Origin: an uncultured Methanobacterium sp.
Lineage (GTDB): Archaea; Methanobacteriota; Methanobacteria; Methanobacteriales; Methanobacteriaceae
NCBI RefSeq assembly: GCF_963665055.1
Contig: NZ_OY762015.1
Coordinates: forward strand, 2,397,501-2,461,500
Direction of reading: 5' to 3'
Length of the DNA stretch: 64,000 bases
Both the position numbers and the translations under genes were made by a program. Below are positions 34,102 through 42,655 of the stretch, piece after piece. How positions within the stretch are numbered: the stretch's first letter is position 1; every line of letters starts with the position of its first letter. Under the pieces are notes generated by a model. It saw only the letters and a program-made list of their open reading frames with translations. It searched no databases and was not told where the DNA came from.

Positions 34102-34200
34102 ATGAATCTGGTAAACGCAGTAATAGGAGCTTTTTTAGGAATTATAGCTGCAATGGTGCTTTTAATTATTTATAACAAATTTAATCAGAAAAGAGGATAG
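34102..34200 (+). CDS. 32-residue single-helix membrane peptide
   Basis: A short gene supported by a strong ribosome site: GAGGTGAG lies seven bases upstream of ATG 34102. The product is one hydrophobic helix (VNAVIGAFLGIIAAMVLLII) with a basic cytoplasmic tail YNKFNQKRG. It contains GxxxG-like spacing that favours helix packing, as in small accessory subunits of membrane complexes. No family is recognised and no membrane complex is encoded beside it. Confidence 0.6.
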   Translation: MNLVNAVIGAFLGIIAAMVLLIIYNKFNQKRG

Positions 34201-34579
34201 TTTTATCTGTTAAAATGTAATAAGTGTTTCAAATCAAGCGCCTTAAATTGGTTAAGTGCAAGCATGGAATTAGAGGATTTAAATATTCATTTTAAATTCA
34301 TTTATAATTCATTTTAAATATTTTTCCATAATTTATTACTTTTCTCATGCTCTTACCAAACCCACATCAGATATCAGGACATAGGTTAGATTGCCCCTCA
34401 TAATAAGAGGGGTGCCCCCTCAGTTTAATCCTGAATCATACAAACTAAGATATTCATTTTAAGTCAATCAAATTCCTTGATTGGATCATTTAGTCAATAT
34501 TTCATGAAAATAGTTAAAAATGAGAATAGTTAAAAATTATAAAATTAAAACTTCAACGGAAAAATTTAAGGGGTTCAAC
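34201..34579. other. 379-bp convergent intergenic region with a GC-rich stem-loop
   Basis: It lies between the 3' ends of the 32-residue peptide gene and the 41-residue protein gene. Apart from a CCCCTC/GAGGGG hairpin, listed separately, it is AT-rich with short repeats of TTCATTTTAAA. No frame recognised. Confidence 0.5.
34394..34412. terminator. Stem-loop CCCCTC-ATAATAA-GAGGGG
   Basis: Perfect six-pair GC-rich arms at 34394-34399 and 34407-34412 around a seven-base loop, followed by TGCCCCCTCAG. It lies between convergent genes and stands out in AT-rich surroundings. It could be a bidirectional transcript end or part of a small RNA. Confidence 0.45.
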
Positions 34580-34705
34580 TTAAATTTTGAACCGTTTTTT
34601 AAGTTCACTTTTAGCCATTTTCTCTATTTCTTTGCCACCTTTCCCTTTTGCCTGTTTTTGCAGTTCTTTAGTGGCTTTTTTAGTTACTGAGTCTAATAAT
34701 CCCAT
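34580..34705 (-). CDS. 41-residue basic helical protein
   Basis: A short gene whose ATG 34705 follows GGAGGAG after four bases. The product starts MGLLDSVTKKATKELQKQAK and is predicted to be amphipathic and strongly basic (KGGKEIEKMAKSELKKRFKI). It lies 43 bases after the YHS gene on the same strand, probably in the same transcript as copA and YHS. No family recognised. Confidence 0.65.
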   Translation of the reverse strand: MGLLDSVTKKATKELQKQAKGKGGKEIEKMAKSELKKRFKI

Positions 34706-34748
34706 TAAACTCCTCCGTTTTTTTTATATTGTTATTTTTCATTTAATG

Positions 34749-34895
34749 TTATTTTTCTGCATATTTTTCAGGATTTTCATCGAACTCTTTTTTGCATCCT
34801 GGAGCGCAGAAGTAGTATTTTTTACCTTTGTATTCGCTGACCCATTTGGCGCTTTTCTCATCAACATCCATTTTACAGATTGGATCTACAGCCAT
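34749..34895 (-). CDS. YHS-domain protein (candidate copper/heavy-metal binding partner of CopA)
   Basis: A 48-residue protein that is one complete YHS/TRASH-like domain: VDPICKMDVDEKSA, then YKGKKYYFCAPGCKKEF and NPEKY. Cysteines C7, C30 and C34 are the likely metal ligands. ATG 34895 lies two bases after AAAGGTGATAG. It stands 163 bases downstream of the copA gene on the same strand. YHS and TRASH domains often occur beside or fused to copper ATPases and are thought to bind or sense metal, so a metallochaperone or cofactor role for CopA is inferred. Confidence 0.85.
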   Translation of the reverse strand: MAVDPICKMDVDEKSAKWVSEYKGKKYYFCAPGCKKEFDENPEKYAEK

Positions 34896-35058
34896 ATCTA
34901 TCACCTTTCCCTTTTTTTATACAGTGTTGTTTTTGAAGTTCATTGTTCTTATTTTTTTTAATTCATATTATTTTTAAGATTCCAGAAGCTCATGTTTCAT
35001 TATCCCTGGCACGGATTCTTACTCTCTTTTCTTTTTTCCATCAATTTATTATTAGTTT

Positions 35059-37524
35059 TCAGTTTAAGTTTTCCGGAACCTGCTCTAACTTCTTGGATGG
35101 GGGAATATATCCTTTTAAAAGCAGTGAAAGAGTCACAACAGTCACAGAACTCAGAGCCATGGCCAGTCCAGCGTATTCTGGTCGGAAAGTAATCCCGAAA
35201 GTGGGGTAGAGTAGTCCTGCAGCCACCGGTATGAGGATCACATTGTAGGCGAATGCCCAGAAAAGGTTGAGCTTGATACGTCCCATTACCTTCTCAGATA
35301 ACTGCACTCCAGCCACAGCATCCATTAAATTGTCCTTAATAAGCACTATCTCTCCACTTTCAATGGCCACGTCAGTACCGCTACCAATGGCTATCCCTAC
35401 ATCGGCCTGTGCCAGGGCCGGAGCGTCATTTATCCCATCACCCACAAAAGCCACCACTTCGCCCTGATCCTGAAGTCTTTTAACTTCCTTGGATTTATCC
35501 TCGGGCAGCACTCCTGCGGTGACGTGTTCTATGCCTATGCTCGTAGCAATGGCATCTGCAGTTTTTTGATTGTCACCGGTGATCATGGCCACATCCAGAC
35601 CCATTCTCTTAAGTTCACTTATTGCCTGGGGGGTGTTTTCCTTCAATGTGTCCGCCACCCCTATAATACCAGAAAAAACATTATTCAATGCAACTAGAAT
35701 CGCTGTTTTACCCTCTGATTCCAGTTTTGAAATCATTTCTTCGTTTGTATCGGATATTTCAACATCATTTTCCCTGAGAAGCTTCCGGTTTCCTATGAGC
35801 ACCGATCTCATATTAACAGTTGCCGATACTCCTTTTCCTCCGAATGTGTTGAATTCATCGCTATCATACAATTTAAGGTCATTATCCTTGGCTTTAGTGA
35901 CTATTGCATCAGCCAGGGGGTGTTGTGAATTTTTTTCCGCACTGGCAGCAATCTCCAATAACGTTTTGTCATCGGTCCCAGTTCCTATGATGTTGGTAAC
36001 TTCTGGTTTACCCTTGGTCAGGGTCCCGGTTTTATCAAAGAGGATAGTAGTTAATTTCTCGGATATTTCCAGTGCTTCACCATTTTTAACCAGTATACCC
36101 AGTTCGGCTCCACGACCAATCCCCACGGTCACTGCAGTGGGTGTTGCCAGGCCCAGGGCACAAGGGCAGGCCACCACCAGGATGGATATGAGGATGGTGA
36201 GCCCAAATAGGAGAGTGCTTCCCAGTAGTAAGTACCATACTACGAAGGCCACAATGGCAATGGTAAGAACAGTGGGAATGAAATAGGTAACTGCCTCATC
36301 AGCAATCCTCTGAACAGGTGGCTTGGACCCCTGAGCAGATTCCACCAGTTTAATTATCTGGGCCAGAACCATATCCTTACCAATTTTTTCTGCACGGAAT
36401 TTTAAAACCCCATTCTGATTTATAGTTCCACCAACCACCTTCGAACCAGCATTTTTCAGGGAAGGTATTGGTTCACCAGTGATCATGGATTCATCAACGT
36501 AACTATCACCCGAAACTACCTTACCATCAACAGGGATCCTTTCACCAGGCTTGACCAGTACAATATCACCAACCAGCACATCTTCCACCGGGACCTGGAT
36601 TTCAACACCATTCTCATCCCCTTCATCACGAAGAACAGTGGCTGTTTTAGCCTGAAGACCAACTAATTTCTTGATTGCAGTACCAGTACGCCCTTTAGCA
36701 CGTGCTTCGAGCCACCGGCCAAACATGAGGAAACCAGCAAGCATCAGGGCAGTTTCATAGAACAAAAATTCAGGGGTGAGAATGATGTTGAATGTTCCCA
36801 GCACACTGGATATAAAAGCCACACCAATACCCATAGAATACATTACATCCATATTCAGACCACGATTCTGCAGAGAACGATATGCAGCAGAAAAAATAGG
36901 GTAACTCACATAAATGAAGGGTAAAATGGTAACAGCCAGCATGAAATATGCCATGTTAAATGGTAACATCACACCGGAGTACATCAACACCATCAGGGGA
37001 ATGGAGACAGCAAAGGCCACAACAAATCGGTTCTTTTTACCATTAAGATCCGCTTTGCGCAGTTCTTCCTCCTGGTCTACCTTGAATTCTCCTTCTACTC
37101 CCAAATACTCATATCCCAGATCTTCAATGGCTTTCCGCATATCAGCCACACTGGTCATATGGGGGTTGTAGGTTACATAGGCCTTTTCAGCCGCCAGGTT
37201 CACGTTAACTTCACTAACTCCATCGATCTTTTTTAAAACTCCTTCAATGGCCTGGACACACATGGCACAGGTCATTCCTCCCACTTTGATAATGACCTTT
37301 TCATTCACCACAGCAAAACCAACGTCTTCCACAGATTTCTCCAGGTCACGAAGTTCTACCTTATCTGGATGGTATTCCACAGTGGCTTTTTCTGTTCCAA
37401 AATTAACCTGAGCATCTTCAACACCCTCCAACCCCTGCAGGGATTTTTCCACATTAAGGGCACATGAAGCACAGTGCATACCTGAAATCTTTATTTCAGC
37501 CTTTTTCTTAGAATTATCTGCCAT
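35059..37524 (-). CDS. copA: Copper-exporting P1B-type ATPase CopA with two N-terminal metal-binding domains
   Basis: An 821-residue heavy-metal pump, counted from ATG 37524 (GTG 37533 is an alternative; residue numbers here use the longer form). Two HMA domains carry CASC (21-24) and CAMC (89-92). Eight membrane helices hold the CPC ion site (456-458) and the P-type core: TGEP, phosphorylated D500 in FDKTGTLTKG, the HP motif in NSQHPLADA, and VGDGINDAPALAQADVG. The TM7 motif AYNVILIP and TM8 motif MALSSVTVV (YN and MxxSS) mark the Cu+ (P1B-1) subgroup. The YHS gene and a small basic protein gene follow on the same strand, suggesting a copper-resistance unit. Confidence 0.95.
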   Translation of the reverse strand: MADNSKKKAEIKISGMHCASCALNVEKSLQGLEGVEDAQVNFGTEKATVEYHPDKVELRDLEKSVEDVGFAVVNEKVIIKVGGMTCAMCVQAIEGVLKKIDGVSEVNVNLAAEKAYVTYNPHMTSVADMRKAIEDLGYEYLGVEGEFKVDQEEELRKADLNGKKNRFVVAFAVSIPLMVLMYSGVMLPFNMAYFMLAVTILPFIYVSYPIFSAAYRSLQNRGLNMDVMYSMGIGVAFISSVLGTFNIILTPEFLFYETALMLAGFLMFGRWLEARAKGRTGTAIKKLVGLQAKTATVLRDEGDENGVEIQVPVEDVLVGDIVLVKPGERIPVDGKVVSGDSYVDESMITGEPIPSLKNAGSKVVGGTINQNGVLKFRAEKIGKDMVLAQIIKLVESAQGSKPPVQRIADEAVTYFIPTVLTIAIVAFVVWYLLLGSTLLFGLTILISILVVACPCALGLATPTAVTVGIGRGAELGILVKNGEALEISEKLTTILFDKTGTLTKGKPEVTNIIGTGTDDKTLLEIAASAEKNSQHPLADAIVTKAKDNDLKLYDSDEFNTFGGKGVSATVNMRSVLIGNRKLLRENDVEISDTNEEMISKLESEGKTAILVALNNVFSGIIGVADTLKENTPQAISELKRMGLDVAMITGDNQKTADAIATSIGIEHVTAGVLPEDKSKEVKRLQDQGEVVAFVGDGINDAPALAQADVGIAIGSGTDVAIESGEIVLIKDNLMDAVAGVQLSEKVMGRIKLNLFWAFAYNVILIPVAAGLLYPTFGITFRPEYAGLAMALSSVTVVTLSLLLKGYIPPSKKLEQVPENLN

Positions 37525-37546
37525 TATTAACACTGCCTTTTAAGGT

Positions 37547-38785
37547 TTAAAATGTTCTAATGTCCTTAAATATTTTACCTTCCTTCACAACTACCAGCAT
37601 ATTGTCAGGATTTCCCAGGGAATCCATGTCCTCCAGGGGGTTAATGGCACAGATGACCACGTCAGCCAGTTTACCCTTTTCTATGGTGCCTATTTTATCT
37701 TGAAGTCCCAGAAGTTCCGAGGCGTGCTTGGTACCTGCCTGTATTGCTTCTGCAGGTTCCATACCCACTTTGCATAGGAGTCCAAGTTCTCTAAGGTTCT
37801 GCCCATGGGGACCAATACCACTGTCAGTACCCATAACAATCTTAACCCCAGCTTTTTGGGCTTTTTGAACACTTTTAAGCCCGTTTGTGAACACGTTCCG
37901 GGTATCCTCCCTGCTAAATTCTGGAAGATCTCCTGCTTCTAATTTTTCCATGTTTATCCGGTGCACCAGCATAGTGGGAACCAGCCAGGCATCTTTTTCA
38001 AGTAAAAGGGCAATGCATTCATCATCCAGATAGGTTCCATGTTCAATGGATTTGATACCTGCTTGCAGGGCATTTTTCACACCTGCGGATCCATGGGCAT
38101 GGGCCATTACTGGTAAACCCCTAAAGGATGCTTCTTCCACCATCACCTTCAACTCTTCCTGAGTGAACTGGGAATGTTCGGGGCTGTCATTGGCACTTAT
38201 AACCCCACCTGTCACCATAACCTTCACCACATCTGCACCTGCCCTTAAAACTTCCCTGACTCTTTTTCGAACTTCTTCCGGTCCATCACAGACTGGATCT
38301 GGAAGTCCAGAATAGGTTGTTTTCACCTGAAGGCCGGATTTATGATGGAAGTCAAAATGCCCCCCTGTTGTGGATAGTGGCATGACACTAATTTGAAGCC
38401 TTGGCCCGCAGATTAGCCCTTTTTCCACAGCACGTTTAACCCCAAAATCTGCCATTCCCGCATCCCGGACTGTGGTCACCCCAGCGTTTAGGGTATGCTT
38501 CAGATTCGAACTAGCATGATAGAAATATAATGACAATGGGGTGAATAAAGGTTCTTCAAAGCGAAATCCATTCCACATCATATGCACGTGACAGTCAATA
38601 AAACCAGGGAGTATAAACCCTCCCTGGGCATCAATATATTTGATCTTATCATTCGGAAGTTTTAATGAGTCTTCAACACCAGAATCAAGAATTATCTGGT
38701 CTTTAATTAAAACTGCCGCGTTTTCAAGTGGTTTACCACCTTCACCATCTATGAGCGTCCCATTATGGATGAGCAAGTACACCAT
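37547..38785 (-). CDS. Metal-dependent amidohydrolase (imidazolonepropionase/prolidase-like)
   Basis: A 412-residue amidohydrolase. Metal ligands include the HxH of DCHVHMMW, the carboxylated-Lys candidate in ADVVKVMVTGG, the His of MAHAHG, the His of IEHGTYL and the Asp of MGTDSGIGPHG. The overall order matches the branch annotated as imidazolonepropionase-like or Xaa-Pro dipeptidase amidohydrolases, whose tested members hydrolyse blocked dipeptides. No histidine-degradation genes are nearby. ATG 38785 is chosen over an upstream start because GAAGGTGTA directly precedes it. It ends 22 bases before the start of copA on the same strand, so both may share a transcript, probably without functional linkage. 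Confidence 0.85.
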   Translation of the reverse strand: MVYLLIHNGTLIDGEGGKPLENAAVLIKDQIILDSGVEDSLKLPNDKIKYIDAQGGFILPGFIDCHVHMMWNGFRFEEPLFTPLSLYFYHASSNLKHTLNAGVTTVRDAGMADFGVKRAVEKGLICGPRLQISVMPLSTTGGHFDFHHKSGLQVKTTYSGLPDPVCDGPEEVRKRVREVLRAGADVVKVMVTGGVISANDSPEHSQFTQEELKVMVEEASFRGLPVMAHAHGSAGVKNALQAGIKSIEHGTYLDDECIALLLEKDAWLVPTMLVHRINMEKLEAGDLPEFSREDTRNVFTNGLKSVQKAQKAGVKIVMGTDSGIGPHGQNLRELGLLCKVGMEPAEAIQAGTKHASELLGLQDKIGTIEKGKLADVVICAINPLEDMDSLGNPDNMLVVVKEGKIFKDIRTF

Positions 38786-39132
38786 TACACCTTCTTCCTG
38801 ACTTAACAATGAACTGATTTGTTATCTTAATTTCTAAATTTTATTATATTAATCCGTAACTGGCACTGTTTATTAACTGATTATTGTAGTTCATTAATCT
38901 TATTTTTTACCCGGAATGTGTGCAAAAAATAAATTCGAAGATTTAATGGAAAAATAAATGTAAATTTGGTGAATTCATGGATTTAATTTACACTTCAGGT
39001 TGTGTAGATGATACAATCAGTCTAAACTTATTTTTTTTAGTTTATATTCGTTTATGTAATGGGAATAAAAGAAAAAGAATATTAAGAACATTATTAATAA
39101 TATAAATATTGATTTAAAGGGGGGTGAAAAAC
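38786..39132. other. 347-bp divergent intergenic region
   Basis: It lies between the amidohydrolase gene and the TM2-like gene, transcribed apart. AT-rich; TTAATAATATAAATATTG near 39090-39107 is TATA-like for the TM2-like gene. Nothing else recognised. Confidence 0.45.
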
Positions 39133-39360
39133 GTGGCAAACCCGATATTAGCTGTGGTCATATCTTTCTTTTTCCCTGGTTTAGGTAGTGTTTACGCTGG
39201 TAAAACAATGATGGGAATTGTAATTTTCATTATTGCAATTATTCTGGCAATATTGTACTCAATGGTCTTCTATTGGATAATAATCCTGTACATCATTGTC
39301 TGGATATACGGTATGTATGATGCGTATACCACTGCCAAAGCAACTGAAGTAGAATCATAA
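39133..39360 (+). CDS. Small TM2-like membrane protein
   Basis: A 75-residue protein with two helices. ILAVVISFFFPGLGSVYAGK followed by IYGMYDAYTTA resembles the TM2 domain (PGxGxxYxG and a C-terminal xWDxxD/Y-like turn). The start is taken as GTG 39133, four bases after GGTGAA; a GTG at 39124 overlaps that site. It leads a run of small membrane proteins. Function unknown. Confidence 0.75.
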   Translation: MANPILAVVISFFFPGLGSVYAGKTMMGIVIFIIAIILAILYSMVFYWIIILYIIVWIYGMYDAYTTAKATEVES

Positions 39361-39394
39361 TTTTTCTCCATATTTTTTTTATTTTATTATATGT
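39361..39394 (+). terminator. T-rich 3' end after the TM2-like gene
   Basis: TTTTTCTCCATATTTTTTTTATTTTATT-like sequence directly follows the stop, as expected for an archaeal transcript end, although the next gene's ribosome site follows at once. Confidence 0.35.
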
Positions 39395-39407
39395 AGGAGG
39401 TAGAAAA

Positions 39408-39770
39408 ATGGATATTGACTGGGGAGCAGTAATTGTAGGTTTCATCTTATCAATAGTTTTGGGGGCCGTTTTTGGCATAATTATTCCCGCAGTGGGTTCA
39501 GTTCTCGGTTTACTCATAGCTGGAATAGTAGTAGGTTACATGGTAGGCGGAACTGCCGGTAATGGTATGGCAAACGGTGCAGTATCTGGTTTATTTGGGG
39601 CCATTGTTCTGTCTATACTAATGCTCATATTCGGTACCCTGATCCTGGGCCTAATTGGATTCGCAGCAGCCACTTTAACTTCATTAGTACTGTTTATAGC
39701 ATTCTTCGGGGTCATGATCATAATGGCCATTGGAGGAGCTCTTGGTTCTTTGATCAAAGGAGAAGCGTAA
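39408..39770 (+). CDS. DUF5518-type membrane protein, paralogue 1
   Basis: A 120-residue Gly/Ala/Ile-rich membrane protein with four helices. MDIDWGAVIVGFILSIVLG, then LIAGIVVGYMVGG and GNGMANGAVSGLFGAIVL, match the DUF5518 pattern common in Methanobacteriales. ATG 39408 follows GGAGGTAGAAAA. Two further paralogues lie downstream, each with its own ribosome site. Function unknown. Confidence 0.78.
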   Translation: MDIDWGAVIVGFILSIVLGAVFGIIIPAVGSVLGLLIAGIVVGYMVGGTAGNGMANGAVSGLFGAIVLSILMLIFGTLILGLIGFAAATLTSLVLFIAFFGVMIIMAIGGALGSLIKGEA

Positions 39771-39940
39771 AAGCAGCCTAAAATTTAAAATTATTTTTTT
39801 TATTTCTTTATTTTTTCATATTTTAGAGCAAACTATATTTTTTTAAAACTCCAAAAAGTATAATAGCGTTTAAATTGATTATTTAAAACGAATAATAAAG
39901 ATTACATTGTTCAATAGAGTGGAGTTATGAAGGTAAAATC

Positions 39941-40351
39941 ATGATCGATCAAAAGAATATTCTCATTGGAACAGTACTGGCAGTGGTACTGGTTGTTGTT
40001 TTAGGGATGTTAATCCCATTAATCGGGGGTGTTATTGCCCTGATAATAGCAGGAATAGTGGTTGGATATCTGGTCAACCAGAGTGTAAAGATGGGGGCAA
40101 TACACGGAGCTTTAATAGGCCTATTCACCGGGATAATATATGTTATCATAATATACGCAGTTTCCGGATTCTCACAAAAGATAATCGGAGGCTTAATTAT
40201 CTACTCCTTAGGTTTCATACCAGTATACATTCTCCTAGGACTCGGTGGTGGGATCATTGGTTATGTGCTAAAAGCAAGGCAACAGACCGGAACATTACCA
40301 GAAGAGATTCCAGAAGAAACTACTTATAAAGATGATGATGAAGAGGTATAA
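39941..40351 (+). CDS. DUF5518-type membrane protein, paralogue 2
   Basis: A 136-residue paralogue with four helices: an N-terminal pair (VLAVVLVVVLGMLIPLIGG, LIIAGIVVGYLVNQSVKMG), AIHGALIGLFTGIIYVI, and a final pair ending LGGGIIGYVLKARQ, then an acidic tail EEIPEETTYKDDDEEV not present in the other two copies. Tandem 20-bp repeats begin shortly after its stop. Function unknown. Confidence 0.75.
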   Translation: MIDQKNILIGTVLAVVLVVVLGMLIPLIGGVIALIIAGIVVGYLVNQSVKMGAIHGALIGLFTGIIYVIIIYAVSGFSQKIIGGLIIYSLGFIPVYILLGLGGGIIGYVLKARQQTGTLPEEIPEETTYKDDDEEV

Positions 40352-40360
40352 ACTATTAAA

Positions 40361-40500
40361 AAACCTAGGATTTATCCTTAACTTTTAGGATTTATCACTA
40401 GCTTTTAGGATTTATCACTAGCTTTTAGGATTTATCACTAGCTTTTAGGATTTATCACTAGCTTTTAGGATTTATCACTAGCTTTTAGGATTTATCCCTT
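40361..40500. repeat. Seven tandem copies of a 20-bp unit, GCTTTTAGGATTTATCACTA
   Basis: Copies start at 40361 (diverged), 40381, 40401, 40421, 40441, 40461 and 40481 (diverged at its end). The four central units are identical. A further weak copy, CTTTTCAGGATTTATTC, follows. The array lies between two DUF5518 genes and has no coding frame of its own. Confidence 0.93.
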
Positions 40501-40642
40501 TTTACTTTTCAGGATTTATTCTTTAACATCTCAAACTTAAATTAAAAACAGGGAAATTAAATAAAACTGGACTTTAAAAACTGGACTTAAAATAAAAACA
40601 GAATAAAACTGGAATAATTCTAATAATTGAGGAGTGATGTAA

Positions 40643-41035
40643 ATGATAGATTGGAAAGCAGTTGGAGTAGGATCGCTTATAAATGCGGTTTTAACCATTG
40701 TGTTAACAATTTCTGTTTTTCCCCTGTTCTTCATGGGCCCAATAATAGGGGGCCTGGTGGCAACCTACATTGGACGTGGTGAGAAAAAAGACGCACCAGT
40801 GGAAGGTGCATTAACCGGCATTATTGGCGGACTCATAATAGGAATTCTCTTCGTTGCTGGATTTGGAGCTTTAAGTGCCATAATAGGCCTTATATTTGCT
40901 AAAGTAGGTTTAGTGGCCGGTGCGATGACTCTGATAGCTGGTCTTTTCATCACTATATTTTCCATATTCCTTGGCGGAGTTCTGGGCACTGTTGGAGGAT
41001 TTATCGGTGCTGAGATCAGAGAAAACGGTGGTTGA
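40643..41035 (+). CDS. DUF5518-type membrane protein, paralogue 3
   Basis: A 130-residue paralogue with four helices. It starts MIDWKAVGVGSLINAVLT after GGAGTGATGTAA, and shows GPIIGGLVATYIGRGEKKDA, VEGALTGIIGGLIIGI and a C-terminal Gly-rich helix. Its final codons and stop lie in a degenerate tandem repeat that continues downstream. Function unknown. Confidence 0.75.
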   Translation: MIDWKAVGVGSLINAVLTIVLTISVFPLFFMGPIIGGLVATYIGRGEKKDAPVEGALTGIIGGLIIGILFVAGFGALSAIIGLIFAKVGLVAGAMTLIAGLFITIFSIFLGGVLGTVGGFIGAEIRENGG

Positions 41036-41088
41036 ATTCTCTTCTAAAACGGTAGTCGATTCTTTTAAAACGGTGAGTGAATGGTTTT
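41022..41088. repeat. Three degenerate 21-24-bp tandem units spanning the stop of DUF5518 paralogue 3
   Basis: Units start at 41022 (AAAACGGTGGTTGAATTC), 41046 (AAAACGGTAGTCGATTC) and 41067 (AAAACGGTGAGTGAATGG). The gene stop TGA is at 41033-41035 inside the first unit. Confidence 0.75.
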
Positions 41089-41242
41089 AAAATAATAGGT
41101 TACTGTCTATTGTTTTTCAACCCACTATTTTTTTTAAACATTTTTTAGTATAATCTAATCTATTTTTATAGAATATACTCTACTTTTATAGAGTATACTG
41201 GATTTTAAATCCAATTCCTGCACTGATTCAGTTAAATAAGAT

Positions 41243-41653
41243 TTATTTTAGAATTTCAATGATCCTGGTATCAGCATCAACTTCAACCAGGTCACCATCC
41301 TCTAGAATGTCAAGAACATCCTCTTCAGGCTGGTCAACCATTGGAATGCTGGCCATTATAGCTCCAGTGGCTATGATGGGCTCTGCTTCCAGGGCAATGA
41401 TGGCCAGTGGTGCGGTTTTATTTTTAGCCATCTGGAAGATCACATAGGATCCCACGGTGGAACCCTTCCCTGAAGGGATAACCAGTACCTTACCACTTAT
41501 ATTCTGCTGGTAAAGCTCATGTTCTCGATCAGTGATATTTCCAGTCTGGGGATCAACACCACCCAGGAAACTCAAAGGTTCATGGGAGAGGATCACAGCT
41601 CCTTTGGCTTGTCCACGTGAAATTTTACGACATGTGATATGATGGGAAGTCAT
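41243..41653 (-). CDS. Phosphomevalonate dehydratase small subunit (aconitase X swivel domain, DUF126)
   Basis: A 136-residue swivel domain. GGVDPQTGNITDREHELYQQ, GKVLVIPSGKGSTVGSYVIF and the Glu-rich middle of LAIIALEAEPIIATGAI are the DUF126/AcnX_swivel signatures. With the DUF521 large subunit it dehydrates 5-phosphomevalonate to trans-anhydromevalonate 5-phosphate in the archaeal mevalonate route to isoprenoid lipids. The large-subunit gene is not in the window, so the pair is split here. ATG 41653 follows GAGGAACTAATTAT. Confidence 0.88.
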   Translation of the reverse strand: MTSHHITCRKISRGQAKGAVILSHEPLSFLGGVDPQTGNITDREHELYQQNISGKVLVIPSGKGSTVGSYVIFQMAKNKTAPLAIIALEAEPIIATGAIMASIPMVDQPEEDVLDILEDGDLVEVDADTRIIEILK

Positions 41654-41752
41654 ATAATTAGTTCCTCTTTTTATTTCTTTATATCTTTAATTATTTCATT
41701 ATTATTTATGGTATCCTGAGCTATCAGTATCAGAATCTATTGTATCAACCAT

Positions 41753-42655
41753 TTATTCCAGTTCTAACTCGATTCCTCCAATAAATGGCCTTAAATAGTT
41801 GTATAACAGAGCCATGAGGGCGTATAGTATGAAGATGATTATGAACATACCAATGGTATTTCCTAAGAAGTAACCAAGCCCACCGGGGACATTTCCGGTG
41901 GCAAAGTACATGGCCAGTGTTGGTAAGGAGAATATGAAGTTCAAAATGGTCAGTACCACAGCACTTATAAGAGCCAGGGGGATGGGCTTTATTTTCTTGA
42001 TTTCAAAGGAGTTATCCTTTATTGTATTGAATTTTAATCTTATTCCGCCCATCTTTGGGGCCAGGAAATTGTACACCAGTGCCATGAGGGCGGTGTATAT
42101 GAAAGTAAACACGAAAACCAGTATGGGAATTCCAATTATCATTACCACAATTCCTATCAGTCCAATAGCACCTAAACCTTCTAATCCTGCCATAGAACTG
42201 CTTGTGCTGATTGATGCAAGGGCTGCACCCTGTAAAACCACAACCAGTAATGGTGCAACTATCAACATTATCAGGAAGGTTAAAATGGTGTAAAGGGAAG
42301 ATGCCATTAATGATAGGGGGATTACAGGTACTGATCGGATCTCTTTCATTTCAACCATGCCCAGCTTAATACCTCCTATCCGGGGCACCAGTAAATTGTA
42401 GATGAAAGCTATGAGGAATGAGGTTAAAATGCTAAACAAAAATGATCCTACCGGTAAAATAATGATAATTGCCACAGAGGCAGTCATCAGGAGACTGTTA
42501 ATGATGTGGGATTCTGAAGGTAGGAAAACAGCCACCACTCCCAGTACTAGAATTAGTATTAACGCGTAGATTAAGCCCAAAACAGCTGATATCGAAGAAG
42601 ACATCAGAGTGAAGGGGACAATAGCCACAGACTTTATTTCTTTTAATTCTTCCAT
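41753..42655 (-). CDS. Membrane protein with three internal hairpin repeats, paralogue A
   Basis: A 300-residue protein starting at ATG 42655, preceded by GGAGG eight bases upstream. It consists of three repeats of about 95-110 residues, each beginning with a charged segment (KEIKSVAIVPFTLM, KEIRSVPVIPLSLM, KKIKPIPLALI), then two or more hydrophobic helices, and ending YNLLVPRIGGIKL (86-98), YNFLAPKMGGIRL (195-207) and YNYLRPFIGGIEL (285-297). The Tyr-Asn to Pro spacing is identical in all three. It is a paralogue of the next gene upstream on the same strand. I do not recognise the family; a membrane scaffold or transport role cannot be told apart. Confidence 0.7.
   Translation of the reverse strand: MEELKEIKSVAIVPFTLMSSSISAVLGLIYALILILVLGVVAVFLPSESHIINSLLMTASVAIIIILPVGSFLFSILTSFLIAFIYNLLVPRIGGIKLGMVEMKEIRSVPVIPLSLMASSLYTILTFLIMLIVAPLLVVVLQGAALASISTSSSMAGLEGLGAIGLIGIVVMIIGIPILVFVFTFIYTALMALVYNFLAPKMGGIRLKFNTIKDNSFEIKKIKPIPLALISAVVLTILNFIFSLPTLAMYFATGNVPGGLGYFLGNTIGMFIIIFILYALMALLYNYLRPFIGGIELELE

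Noticed and set aside
34394..34412. Riboswitch in the GC-rich hairpin region
   Set aside because: A single six-pair stem between convergent gene ends does not match the fluoride or other riboswitch structures I know, and no gene starts downstream of it.
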